Positions 14,342-22,608 of a stretch of 36,172 bases of DNA are shown here, piece after piece; position 1 is the stretch's first letter; every line of letters begins with the position of its first letter. The notes under the pieces were generated by a model, which saw nothing but the letters and a program-made list of their open reading frames with translations, did not search any database and was not told where the DNA came from. Source of the stretch: Selenomonadaceae bacterium. GTDB taxonomy: Bacteria; Bacillota; Negativicutes; Selenomonadales; Selenomonadaceae. The translations under genes were made by a program, and so were the position numbers. The DNA lies in the NCBI GenBank assembly GCA_017535925.1, contig JAFXTD010000018.1, positions 1-36,172 on the forward strand. Direction: 5' to 3'.

Positions 14342-15844
14342 TTATCGGAAGCCGAGACTTAAAATTTTTAAAATCTTCGGGCGCAATTCGGGATAAATCT
14401 CCGCGAAGTTTAAATCGTTCGGGACAAGAAACAAATCGAGGCATTGAAAGATTGTCACGAGGCACAAGATACACACGCCGAAGTTGAAAAATTTTTTTCG
14501 GGCGGGCGAAATGTTTTCGGAAAGAAATCCAATCGCGAGGAAACTCATCAGCGCGAGCAACCAATAAATTTCCAATCGATACCGCTCCAACAAAAATGGC
14601 GTCCAATGAATTTGAAACGCGGTGATTATTATCGGCGTGAGGCAAAGCGCGAGCACCAAGCCGATTAAATTATTTTTCTTCAGCGCGGAAAAAATTTTCG
14701 GGCTCAAGAAAAAAATCGGCAACCAAAAAATTACGTAGCGAAGTGCGCCCGAAGGTTTCTTGTCACCTTTGAAGGCATTATCGACGCCGAAAAAATTTTG
14801 TAACAAGCCGTCGACCTGCGCGGACAAATTGAATCGTTCGAAAAATTTTCCGTAGGCGTGTTGGTCAGTGACCGTCAACTGATACGCCTGCCCGAATTCA
14901 AAAACGTTGTCGAAGCGCAAATAATTGTAAGCCATCAAAGCCGCGCCCGTGACCAGATACGGCAACATGAACACGGAAAAAATTTTCAAGGCGTCGTTTT
15001 TTTTCAAGAGCAGAGGCAAAATCGGCAAGACCAAAAAATTTGCCAGCGCGACCGTCGGCTTGCAAGCGAATGCCAAAGCTCCCAACATTGCTCCGAAAAA
15101 AATTTCCGCAAAAAATTTTCGCCGCGAATCATTTCCCCAAGCCGCCCGAACAAAAAAATAAATGCTCCAAACTTCCATGCACAAGCCCGAAGAAGACGCC
15201 GTGCAATAGAGTGCGGGAGCTTCCGTACAATATAAAATCGAGACGAGCGACAACGTGAAAGCCGCCGTCAAGTACACGCCGAACGACAGGCGCGGGAAAA
15301 ATTTTTTCGCCAAGAACAAAAGCAACACAAACAACCCGACGATAAAAAGTGCCGCGAAAATTTGCGTTGCGTGATAGGCGGCGAGCGATTCCCCGAAAAT
15401 TAATTTATACGGCGCGAAAATAAAAAGGGCGGGCACTGCTCCGAAATAAACATAAAAACGACCTTTGTAAAGCGCATGATCCCAAACGTCCAACTCTTCG
15501 TTCAAATTCAATTCTTCGCGTGCCACAGGGTCGTAGGGATTTTCCATTGCCGCCAAGCGCGGGTCGACAGGCTCCTCAAGATACAGTTGCCCTTTCAAGA
15601 AAGCGTCCGCCAAAGCCGAATACTGATTGTGATGTTTGTGAAGTTCGCCGCTCCAATTCGGATTCCAAGCCATCGGCAAGACGACTGCTACAATTAAAAT
15701 TGTCATGACGACGAGGCAAATTATTTTTTCACGACGAGTGGCGGATGAAATTTCCGAATGTATTTTCGACGACGGGCGCAAAGTGTAAAGCAGAAAAATT
15801 ATTCCGCTCCAAAATAAAATTCCTGCCAAAAAATATTTTTCCAT
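14342..15844 (-). CDS. Polytopic membrane protein, GT-C glycosyltransferase-like
   Basis: A 500-residue protein with about eleven hydrophobic segments and a large loop after segment 2 (about residues 65-130) containing HNQYSALADAFLKGQLYLEE and YDPVAREE. This layout, with an acidic or polar first external loop and many membrane spans, resembles GT-C sugar transferases and related uncharacterised lipid-linked sugar proteins, but I cannot point to a catalytic Asp pair with certainty. A role in decorating envelope polymers is a guess from topology. Start is ATG at 15844, four bases after the stop of the MotE-like gene, so the two are probably one transcript; a terminator follows. Confidence 0.6.
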   Translation of the reverse strand: MEKYFLAGILFWSGIIFLLYTLRPSSKIHSEISSATRREKIICLVVMTILIVAVVLPMAWNPNWSGELHKHHNQYSALADAFLKGQLYLEEPVDPRLAAMENPYDPVAREELNLNEELDVWDHALYKGRFYVYFGAVPALFIFAPYKLIFGESLAAYHATQIFAALFIVGLFVLLLFLAKKFFPRLSFGVYLTAAFTLSLVSILYCTEAPALYCTASSSGLCMEVWSIYFFVRAAWGNDSRRKFFAEIFFGAMLGALAFACKPTVALANFLVLPILPLLLKKNDALKIFSVFMLPYLVTGAALMAYNYLRFDNVFEFGQAYQLTVTDQHAYGKFFERFNLSAQVDGLLQNFFGVDNAFKGDKKPSGALRYVIFWLPIFFLSPKIFSALKKNNLIGLVLALCLTPIIITAFQIHWTPFLLERYRLEIYWLLALMSFLAIGFLSENISPARKKFFNFGVCILCLVTIFQCLDLFLVPNDLNFAEIYPELRPKILKILSLGFR

Positions 15845-15848
15845 AAAA

Positions 15849-16526
15849 TTATTCGGCGACTTGCTCGGTCGGCGTGACGGGTTCGTTTTGCATTGTGTCG
15901 GAGGGCGTTGTTACTCTTCGTTGAGTTCCGGCGTAAAGCATTTCCGTCAACTGCGCGGCGGCTTCGGGTTCCATCTTCGCCAAAATATTTGCGACCGCTT
16001 CCTCACTCATGCGTTGGAAGATTAAAACCGTCGTGTCCCAGTCGACGTTGATAAGAGCGTTCGCCGCCTGTTCTGGCTTCATGCTCTCATAAATTCTTGC
16101 CAAGCGTGTGATACGTTTTTTCTCTTCCGCCTCGCGTTTGGCGCGTTGTTCCTCGATTGCCTTCCTGTCAATTTTGACTTCCTTAGGCTTTTCCTCTTTC
16201 TTGGGCTTCGGTTCTTCCTTAGGCGGTTCGGGTTCGGGAACGGGTTCGGGTTCGGGAACGGGTTCGGGCTCCGGTTCAGGCTCCGGTTCGGGTTCGGGCG
16301 GCGGTGGCCATTCGATTCCCTCGGGCACTTCGAAATATCTTCCGTTGCCGACGAAAGGCAAACGATACAAGCCCAGTTCCTCGTTGAGCATGGCGACATC
16401 TTCCGTGCCGAGCAAATCAAATTTAATCGCCGCAACGAATCCGCCGACAACCAAGACCGTCAACAGAATCAATCCGAGTAAAATATTTCTTATCGTCCGC
16501 AAGACTTTCAAGATTTTATCTTTCAA
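15849..16526 (-). CDS. MotE/MgtE_N-like membrane-anchored protein
   Basis: A 225-residue protein with one N-terminal membrane segment (about residues 13-34), a Glu-Pro repeat tract (EPEPEPEP, then VPEPEP twice) near 75-105, a charged Lys/Glu helix and a C-terminal MgtE-N-like domain: RLARIYESMKPEQAANALIN ... ILAKMEPEAAAQLTEML. This matches MotE-type flagellar motor chaperones, which help MotB and the stator; no flagellar genes are nearby, though a chemoreceptor is in the window. The start is uncertain: AAGGTGA sits before TTG 16526, while open frame continues to 16622. The Pro-rich tract is repetitive at DNA level (16220-16300) and may vary in length. Confidence 0.65.
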   Translation of the reverse strand: MKDKILKVLRTIRNILLGLILLTVLVVGGFVAAIKFDLLGTEDVAMLNEELGLYRLPFVGNGRYFEVPEGIEWPPPPEPEPEPEPEPEPVPEPEPVPEPEPPKEEPKPKKEEKPKEVKIDRKAIEEQRAKREAEEKKRITRLARIYESMKPEQAANALINVDWDTTVLIFQRMSEEAVANILAKMEPEAAAQLTEMLYAGTQRRVTTPSDTMQNEPVTPTEQVAE

Positions 16527-16648
16527 AATGCTCACCTTGTCCAAAATTTTTTCTGCTGATTGATTCTGCCGCCGATAAAATTTTCCTGCCGCAACTTTTA
16601 CAAAAGTCACGAGCAAATTCAACTCTCAAAAAATTTTCGGCGATTGAT

Positions 16649-17170
16649 TTATTCTCGGTAAGAGATTTTGTCGAAGTTCAACTTGTCAAGTTCGCGGGCT
16701 TTGGGAGGCTTGGCGGGATAGCCCAAAGATAAAATCGCTTGACAGGCAAAATTTTCGGGGAAGTTTAAAAGTCCGCGCAGATAACTTTCGCTTGTCGAAT
16801 CGTCTTCCGCCTCGCGATTGCGCACTTGAATCCAACAGTTGCCTATGCCTAACGAGGTCGCCAAAAGTTCCATGCTCATCATCGCAACGCATGAATCTTC
16901 AACGAAAGTATCCGATTTATCTTTGTCGGCAATGACAACGACCGCAGCCGCCGCTCCTTCCAACATTTTGGCAACACCCTTTCGACAATGCGACATCTTT
17001 TCGAGGAGTTCGCGGTTTTTCACGACGATAAATTCGCAAGGATATTTTGAATGACCGCTCGGCGCAAGCAATGCCGCACTCACGATTTGCTTAAGCTGTT
17101 CGTCGGAAATTTTTTCTTCGGTGTAACGGCGGACGCTTCTTCTTGAACGCATGACTTCCAGCATTTCCAT
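16649..17170 (-). CDS. Nitroreductase-family flavoprotein
   Basis: A 173-residue FMN-dependent nitroreductase-like protein, about normal for the short NfsA/FMN-reductase type. Family blocks are MRSRRSVRRYTEEKIS, SAALLAPSGHSKYPCEFIVV, SCVAMMSMELLATSLGIGNC and the end motif AILSLGYPAKPPKAR. It is probably cytosolic and reduces quinones, nitro compounds or flavins with NAD(P)H; the real substrate is unknown. ATG at 17170 is preferred over an upstream TTG since a weak AAAGG lies before it. It is separated from the upstream gene at 17250 by a terminator. Confidence 0.85.
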   Translation of the reverse strand: MEMLEVMRSRRSVRRYTEEKISDEQLKQIVSAALLAPSGHSKYPCEFIVVKNRELLEKMSHCRKGVAKMLEGAAAAVVVIADKDKSDTFVEDSCVAMMSMELLATSLGIGNCWIQVRNREAEDDSTSESYLRGLLNFPENFACQAILSLGYPAKPPKARELDKLNFDKISYRE

Positions 17171-17186
17171 ATTGACACGACCTTTC

Positions 17187-17232
17187 AAAAAAATTTAAGC
17201 CGGAGACTTTCGCAAGCCTCCGACTTTTTTTG
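17187..17232. terminator. Terminator between the exported protein and nitroreductase genes
   Basis: CGGAG (17201-17205) and CTCCG (17218-17222) pair, extended by CTT/AAG around a small loop. A run of A lies left and a run of T right, so it can act in either direction; for the minus-strand gene at 17250 it is the natural end. Confidence 0.7.
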
Positions 17233-17249
17233 TTGAGGAAAGCGGATTT

Positions 17250-18167
17250 TTATTTCGTTGCGGAATCTACAAGACTTTTGACCTCTTTTGCCTTGAGAAC
17301 GTTTTTGGGAATGTCAAACTTTTTCTTGACTGCGGGGTCGGAAGGATAAGTCGTGTAAGCGCGAATTTCGCTGTAGTAGGCAACCGTTTCAAGGAGCTGG
17401 CTTATTTCGTCCGGCCACTGTTGATTTTCATCATTGAGCGCGGCGCGTGCCAACTCTTGAATAATTCCCGAAAAGTGATATTGCATTTGAACGGTGTGCC
17501 AATCGCGTTTGTCAATTGTCCACATGTACCAAACATTTGCATTGCGCAGAGCCGTATCGAAATAATTCACGACAGTTTCTTGAATCGGGTCGGCGGTTGA
17601 GTCGGGGTTTGCCTCTGCCTTTACCTTGAAAGAATCAGCCATGCGGTTGCCGTCGAGTGTGATAAGCATGATTCGGCGGTTGCCCTTATCTTGCAAAATC
17701 TGAACGTCCTTAACGTCGGCGATAAGTTCCTCAGCTTCTTCGGGCGTCGGCGTGGCAAGCATGTCCATAACATCGGCGGCAAGAGTCGGCGTGGTGAACT
17801 TTTCCCATTGCTTGTCGGCTTTGAAATAAATCGTCATGTTCTTGCCGTTTTGTTGCAGGTAAAAAGGAATTGTCTTTTCGATAGTGGAGCCGTCTTCATT
17901 TTCAATCCAAAGCGTAAAGTCACCCGTCGACTTGAAAGCATCTTTATCAATCATGCCGAAAAAATCCAGCTCGGCTTGAACATAAGGCGAGGCGAACATA
18001 ATATCTTGTCGGAAAATTTTCTCGGCTTCTGCCGAATAAGATAACAATGCCTCACGATAAGCCTTGATGCCTTCAGAGTTCGGGTCGTCCGCCGCGCTTG
18101 TCTTGGCAGGGAAAATCATTGTGCACAGCATGAGCAACGCCGCGCATAAGCCAAAAATTTTTTTCAT
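17250..18167 (-). CDS. Exported protein of unknown function
   Basis: A 305-residue protein with a clear signal peptide (KKIFGLCAALLMLCTMIFPA, likely cleavage near the ASAAD/TSAAD region at about 24-26) and no lipobox Cys at the right place. The mature part is acidic and mixed alpha/beta, with paired segments such as GDFTLWIENEDGSTIEKTIP and GKNMTIYFKADKQWEKFTTP that could form a LolA- or LppX-like half barrel; that is only a guess. I do not recognise the family. Start is ATG at 18167 behind AAGGAGGG. It lies downstream of another exported unknown (18241-18942) with a heptamer array between them. Confidence 0.8.
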   Translation of the reverse strand: MKKIFGLCAALLMLCTMIFPAKTSAADDPNSEGIKAYREALLSYSAEAEKIFRQDIMFASPYVQAELDFFGMIDKDAFKSTGDFTLWIENEDGSTIEKTIPFYLQQNGKNMTIYFKADKQWEKFTTPTLAADVMDMLATPTPEEAEELIADVKDVQILQDKGNRRIMLITLDGNRMADSFKVKAEANPDSTADPIQETVVNYFDTALRNANVWYMWTIDKRDWHTVQMQYHFSGIIQELARAALNDENQQWPDEISQLLETVAYYSEIRAYTTYPSDPAVKKKFDIPKNVLKAKEVKSLVDSATK

Positions 18168-18180
18168 TAAAAACCCTCCT

Positions 18181-18240
18181 TATTCAGTGGTCAGTGATAA
18201 GCTAACAGCTAACAGCTAACAGCTAACCGCTAACAGCTAA
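18181..18240 (-). repeat. Heptamer array (CTAACAG type)
   Basis: Tandem 7-base units close to CTAACAG (about seven, some degenerate, such as CTAACCG) fill the gap between the stop of the gene at 18241 and the ribosome site of the gene at 17250-18167. Each unit carries TAA on the plus strand and TAG on the minus strand. Confidence 0.8.
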
Positions 18241-18942
18241 TCAACGAAGTTTCTTGCCGAAGTCTTCAAAGAACGAATTGCAAATCCTGCCGAACATGCC
18301 CTTTTGAGCTTGATAATCTTCGCGGTCGCGCACGTCCTTGCGAGCAAAAACCAACTCCATGCGGCGCGCCTCATAAACTTGCATTGTCACTTGAATTGTC
18401 GATACGTCCACACGTTGCGGCGGATAAGTCACGGGCACTTGAACATAACGAACTTCCTCGCGTCGATTGCCGTAACGGTCGTAATACCTGTAGCGTTCCT
18501 GCTTCTGCTCCCAGACGGTGTAGCCCGGCTTGACGTAGGAATTATTTTCCCAAGTGTCGACGTTCGCGAAAGCTCCGGCGTCGGCAATGCGATAAGCATT
18601 TTCTTCGACGATTTTGCGGGCGCGTTGAGGATTGGAATAGGCAAGCGACTCCAAATCCATTCCGAGTTCATAGCCGAGCGCACGACGCGCCTCCGATTCC
18701 GTCATGACGTTGCATCTTAAATTTTTTCGAGCATTTTGAACGAACGTGTCTTGCATGTTGCGCATGTCAATCGACCCGCCGTAATCTGCTCCGCGACTTG
18801 CCGTCACGTCGAAGACAATTATGGTTCGGATATTTCGGAAATAAAAATTCCTGTCGAACCAATCGGTTTTCTCGGCGGAAACATTTTGCGGCAAAGTCAT
18901 AATCGCCAGCAAAAGCAGCACGCCGAAAAATTTTTTTATCAT
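18241..18942 (-). CDS. Exported protein of unknown function
   Basis: A 233-residue protein with a signal peptide (KKFFGVLLLLAIMTLPQNVSA, predicted cut after residue 23). The mature part has FYFRNIRTIIVFDVTASRGA, an Asn/Arg-rich section and a Tyr/Arg-rich stretch (YRYYDRYGNRREEVRYVQV) before a strand pair VSTIQVTMQVYEARRMELVF. It recalls periplasmic or outer-membrane-associated DUF4136-like proteins in layout, but I do not recognise the family securely. Start is ATG at 18942 behind AGGAGGTG. Together with the SagB-like gene upstream and the exported gene downstream it forms a run of three exported proteins separated by heptamer arrays. Confidence 0.78.
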   Translation of the reverse strand: MIKKFFGVLLLLAIMTLPQNVSAEKTDWFDRNFYFRNIRTIIVFDVTASRGADYGGSIDMRNMQDTFVQNARKNLRCNVMTESEARRALGYELGMDLESLAYSNPQRARKIVEENAYRIADAGAFANVDTWENNSYVKPGYTVWEQKQERYRYYDRYGNRREEVRYVQVPVTYPPQRVDVSTIQVTMQVYEARRMELVFARKDVRDREDYQAQKGMFGRICNSFFEDFGKKLR

Positions 18943-18956
18943 ATAGACACCTCCTG

Positions 18957-19025
18957 TTTAATGCGTAATTCGTAATGCGTAAGGCGCAATTATTTTTTCA
19001 TTACGCATTGCGCATTGCGCATTCC
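18957..19025 (-). repeat. Heptamer arrays (GCGTAAT and GCGCATT types)
   Basis: Degenerate 7-base units GCGTAAT/TCGTAAT/GCGTAAG are followed, after CGCAATTATTTTTTC, by ATTACGC, then GCATTGC-type units and CATTCCTC. The array starts directly at the TGA stop of the SagB-like gene and ends before the ribosome site of the gene at 18942. Confidence 0.75.
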
Positions 19026-19676
19026 TCATTTAATATAGCCGACACTCTGCGCGAGAAGAATTGTTTTATCGTCAGAGAGCTTGGCGACTTTTTTAAATTC
19101 ATCGCGATTGATTGAGCCGCGAACACAATTTCCCAAGCCTTCGGTCTGTGCGGCGAGCGCGACGCTTTGAACCATTGAGCCGACAGCTATGTTTGCAAAG
19201 GCGATTTGACGGTCACGCGGCGGCGGAGTATGTTTTGCATTTGCCCAAGCGTCGGGCGTTTCAACGTAAACCAAATTCAACGCCGCCTTACTCACGAAAC
19301 TTTGACCGGTCGTCGTGGTTGCGCGGAAATCACCTTCGGCAATGAGCTTGAGCTTGTAATTGTCGGGGTCGTAAAGGTAAATGCCTTCGCGAGTGACGGC
19401 GTAGACTTCGACGGAATAAACTCCCAAAGCCGCAGGATTGACGCGCTTGCCGTTTTCGCGATTGATACCGTTTGCCGCCCAAAGGATTTTTGAAAGTTGC
19501 GCGGGCGACAAATTTTTATCAACGAAATTTCTGCTGCTCATGCGTTGATTGAGAGCCTCCGTCACGGAAAGTTTTGCATTCAAATTCGGCGGGGGCAAAG
19601 TCATATCGCCCTGCGCGGCAAAAGAAGTCGTTGTCACGAGGCAAGCCGCTGCCAATGTCAACAAAAATTTTTTCAT
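19026..19676 (-). CDS. Exported SagB-type nitroreductase-like protein
   Basis: A 216-residue protein with a signal peptide (KKFLLTLAAACLVTTTSFAA, cut near residue 21) and a nitroreductase fold of the SagB/ThcOx type: LSVTEALNQRMSSRNFVDKN, LSPAQLSKILWAANGINR, RVNPAALGVYSVEVYAV, GIYLYDPDNYKLKLI and a C-terminal AAQTEGLGNCVRGSINRDE. FMN binding and oxidation of an unknown compound outside the cytoplasm are suggested. An exported member is unusual but I recall similar ones in anaerobes. ATG at 19676 is nine bases after the stop of the upstream gene. A heptamer array begins directly at its stop. Confidence 0.82.
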   Translation of the reverse strand: MKKFLLTLAAACLVTTTSFAAQGDMTLPPPNLNAKLSVTEALNQRMSSRNFVDKNLSPAQLSKILWAANGINRENGKRVNPAALGVYSVEVYAVTREGIYLYDPDNYKLKLIAEGDFRATTTTGQSFVSKAALNLVYVETPDAWANAKHTPPPRDRQIAFANIAVGSMVQSVALAAQTEGLGNCVRGSINRDEFKKVAKLSDDKTILLAQSVGYIK

Positions 19677-19685
19677 GGCAATCCC

Positions 19686-21315
19686 TCATTTCCAATCAAA
19701 GTTACGCAATTTTATAATCGAAGTATTTATGCCCGCCGTGTTTTGATAATCAAACGCGCCGTAACGGTCGGTTATGCTTTTGACGAGCCGAAGCCCGATT
19801 TTTTCTTCGCCGGAGCGGGCGGGTTCCGATTCAATTTTTTTCATTTCCTTGCGAGGATTAAATTCGTTATTGTCGTCGTAAATTCTGATATTCAAACCGT
19901 CTTTGAGCGTGACGCGAATATACGACGAGCAATTCTCACTGGCTTTGACGCCGTGAAGTAAGACGTTGCCCGAAAGTTCTTCGGTGACGACGCCCGCCAT
20001 AGTTGCAAGATTTTCTTCAACGCGATTGCTTTCGCAGAATTTGACGACATCAACCGAAACCTCAACGACATCCTCCATAGAATTAAACGCCCTCTCAAGA
20101 GTCGGAGCCTTGCCGAAATTATCTTCGACTTTCAACCAATCGTCAAGCTTGAAGGTCACCTTGCCCGCGTTTTTGAAAACAGTACAGGCGATAATCGCAA
20201 TGCAAATCAATTCTGTGGCGGGGAAGGACAGCCAAACCCCGTCTGAGCCGATAAAAGGCAGGAACATTGCCGATAAAAAAGCCATCATAACATTTTCAAA
20301 GAGCGGCATTCCGTCGACAAGCCAAGCATCCTTGTGTTGCGTGCGATATTCTTCTTTAAGATTGCAGGCGCGCATGAAAATTCCGCAAATGCCGTTGAGC
20401 ACCAAGAAACTTGGGAAAATCCAAAGCATACGTTTTGAGATAGCCCAAGCTTCCTCCGTCGGCTTAAAATAAATTTCGGTGATGTCGTCAGCGGCAAACA
20501 TAAGCGACAACATTGCTATGCTTGAAAAAATTATACAACTTTTCAGAGCGAATCGGGCGGATTTTACAAAGGCGTCTTTGTCTTTTGCGGCATAGTGCAC
20601 GCTGCCCAACGAGCCGAATGCGTCCGCATGACCGGCGGGTATCGCGCCCAACATGCCGCAGAAAGTTCCTTGCACACTCATAACCATGATTGCGGAATCG
20701 CCGACGCTGCTCATAAGCGTCAAGTTCATTATGTAAGCTTTGAGCGTGATGCCGAGATTGAACGTGAGAGACGGCTTGCCGATTTTGACAGCTTCTTTCA
20801 ATTCGCCCCAACGAATCGTCGCGAAAGTCGTTTTTCCCCAACCGTAATTGACAAGAAATTCTCTTAAAACGTAAGCGCAGGTTATCAGATAGCTCAACGA
20901 AGTCGCCAAGCCCAAGCCGAACGCGCCCATATCAAACCGAACAGCCAACAGCATATCGAGACATAAATTCAAGACACACATTAATGCAATACTTGTTTTG
21001 GAAATTTTTTCGTTGCCGTTGAAGTTGAGGAACCATAAAAGCAGCGGATAAAGTGCTTGACCGATTATGCTGAACGAGTAGCCGGCAATGTAATCTTGCA
21101 AAACAATCGCCGTATGACCTTTTGCACCGAGAATCGCCGCGACCTCGATATTACGCCCACGATAATAATCCAAAGCAAGCTGATTGAACTGTCCAAAAAA
21201 ATTCCGACAATCGTGCTGAAGTACGCGAGCTTTTCCGCTATGCTGACAAACAACAGGTTTGCAAAAGCTTGTTTGGTGATTTTCTGCTTGCTCTGTTGAG
21301 CACGAGCTTCCTTCA
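19686..21315 (-). pseudogene. MATE-type transporter fused to HATPase domain, damaged N-terminus
   Basis: The longest intact frame (19686-21173, 495 residues from a TTG without ribosome site) holds ten or so membrane segments of a MATE-family transporter followed, from about residue 375, by an anti-sigma-type ATP-binding domain (EELSGNVLLHG, RIYDDNNEFNP, GLRLVKSITDR). It lacks the first MATE segments. Upstream in another frame I read ITKQAFANLLFVSIAEKLAY and FSTIVGIFLDSS, a plausible first segment, joined across a run of seven T on the minus strand (21194-21200). Farther upstream an ATG followed by six A is also out of frame. Even joined, about 50-70 residues of the family N-terminus seem missing. 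It could still make a shortened protein. Confidence 0.6.
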
Positions 21316-21327
21316 GCTCAAGATTTT

Positions 21328-21360
21328 TTCATTCCCAATTCCCAATTCCTAATTCCTAAT
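21328..21360 (-). repeat. Heptamer array (AATTCCT type)
   Basis: Four to five units of ATTCCCA and ATTCCTA lie between the damaged MATE gene and hldD. Reading on the minus strand, the last hldD codons and its TAG stop are formed by AATTAGGAATTAG, so the array supplies the hldD stop. Confidence 0.8.
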
Positions 21361-22314
21361 TGAATAATAGCCGCCTGATTGCAAAAATTTACAATACTCG
21401 TCGACAGCGATAACAAAATTGGTGAAGCCTTCCTTGTAACCTGCAGCCGTCAATTTTTTCATGTCGGCTTCGGTGTAGCTCTGATACTTGCCGCGCAGTT
21501 CATCGGGGAATTCGCAGTAGCTGATTTTCATTCCGGAGTGCATTGATTCAATCATTGCCTTAGCCGCGTCGTTGAAGGTGTGGGCGTGACCCGTGCCGCA
21601 GTTGTAAATTCCGTTGGCAATCGGATTGTCGAGACACCACAAATTGATTTTGGCAACGTCCTTGACGTAAATGAAGTCGCGTTTCTGTTCGCCGTCACGG
21701 TAGCCGTCGGTGCCTTTGAATAATCTGGGGCCGCCGCCGAGTTTCATGCGCTTGTAAATTTGATAGAAAATCGAAGCCATTTTCCCTTTGTGACTTTCCT
21801 GCTGACCATAGACGTTGAAATATCTCAAGCCGATGATTTTACTTTTAACCTTGTCGGCGAATTGCCGGACGTAGCGGTCGAACATGAGCTTGGAAAAGGC
21901 GTAGGGATTAATCGGAGCCTCGCAAGCCTCCTCCTCGCGAAAACCTTTCTTGCCCAAGCCGTAGACCGAAGCACTGGACGCATAAATCAGAGGGATTTGT
22001 TTCCTTATGCAAAACTTGAGAAGTTCTTTGGAATAATCGTAGTTGCTACGCATCATGAAGTTCACGTCGTATTCCATTGTGTCCGAACACGCGCCTTGAT
22101 GGAAGACCGCCTCGATATTTTGTCCGAGGCTTTCCAAAGTTTTGAGGAACTCGTCTTTGTGTCGATAGTCGATAAAGCGCAAGCCGATTAAATTTTTGTA
22201 CTTGTCGCCGCCGCCCAAATCGTCGACGATTAAAATATCTGTGCGCCCGCGTTCGTTGAGGGCTCGAACGATATTTGAGCCGATAAAGCCCGCGCCGCCC
22301 GTCACGATAATCAT
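21349..22314 (-). CDS. hldD: ADP-L-glycero-D-manno-heptose-6-epimerase
   Basis: A 321-residue extended short-chain dehydrogenase that converts ADP-D- to ADP-L-glycero-D-manno-heptose for the LPS inner core. NAD(P)-binding TGGAGFIGS is at residues 5-13, the catalytic region has SSASVYG (113-119) and Y138-x3-K142, and the family-typical LRYFNVYGQQESHKGKMAS and KRDFIYVKDV blocks follow. Start is ATG at 22314 behind AAAGGAGC; a longer frame into the upstream repeat is spurious. The gene argues for an outer membrane with heptose-containing LPS. Other heptose genes (gmhA, hldE) are not in the window. The last three codons and the stop arise from a heptamer array. Confidence 0.96.
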   Translation of the reverse strand: MIIVTGGAGFIGSNIVRALNERGRTDILIVDDLGGGDKYKNLIGLRFIDYRHKDEFLKTLESLGQNIEAVFHQGACSDTMEYDVNFMMRSNYDYSKELLKFCIRKQIPLIYASSASVYGLGKKGFREEEACEAPINPYAFSKLMFDRYVRQFADKVKSKIIGLRYFNVYGQQESHKGKMASIFYQIYKRMKLGGGPRLFKGTDGYRDGEQKRDFIYVKDVAKINLWCLDNPIANGIYNCGTGHAHTFNDAAKAMIESMHSGMKISYCEFPDELRGKYQSYTEADMKKLTAAGYKEGFTNFVIAVDEYCKFLQSGGYYSIRN

Positions 22315-22382
22315 AATTACGCTCCTTTCAGTTGCTAAGCTGTCAGCTTCCGAGTGTTGTTTGTAAATTGCTTTTTGAAAGT

Positions 22383-22565
22383 TTTCTTCTACTTTTTCTT
22401 TGCGTTTTTCTTCTACTTTTTCTTTGCATGCCCAAAGAAAAAGTAGCAAAAAGAAAAGGCACCTCGCGGGGGCGTTTCTCCCGCTGAAAAAGCTTCCGGC
22501 TTTTTACGCGGGCGGCCGCACGTCCATGTGCGGCCGGGTTTTCACTCACCGCTGCTTTTGATTTT
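22383..22565 (-). repeat. Triple-hairpin intergenic repeat, copy 3 (inverted)
   Basis: On the minus strand it has the same order as copies 1 and 2. Hairpin 1 has CGGCCGCAC/GTGCGGCCG arms (22513-22536). Hairpin 2 has CCCGC...GCGGG with GTAAAAAGC/GCTTTTTCA arms. Hairpin 3 has CTACTTTTTCTTTG/CAAAGAAAAAGTAG around GGCATG. Unlike the others it carries a second copy of the right arm of hairpin 3 (22383-22402 region). It occupies most of the roughly 290-base gap between cinA and hldD, followed on the cinA side by a heptamer array (22576-22608). No gene is seen in the gap. Confidence 0.85.
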
Positions 22566-22608
22566 ACCAACAATCCCTAACAACTAACCACTAACAGCTA
22601 ACAGCTAA
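22563..22608 (-). repeat. Heptamer array (CTAACAG type) at the cinA stop
   Basis: About five units (CCCTAAC, AACTAAC, CACTAAC, AGCTAAC, AGCTAAT) lie at the 3' end of cinA; the cinA TAG stop is inside the last unit. The leading TTTACCAACA also occurs at about 123-133 beside the first gene of the window, so both belong to one repeat family. Confidence 0.8.
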
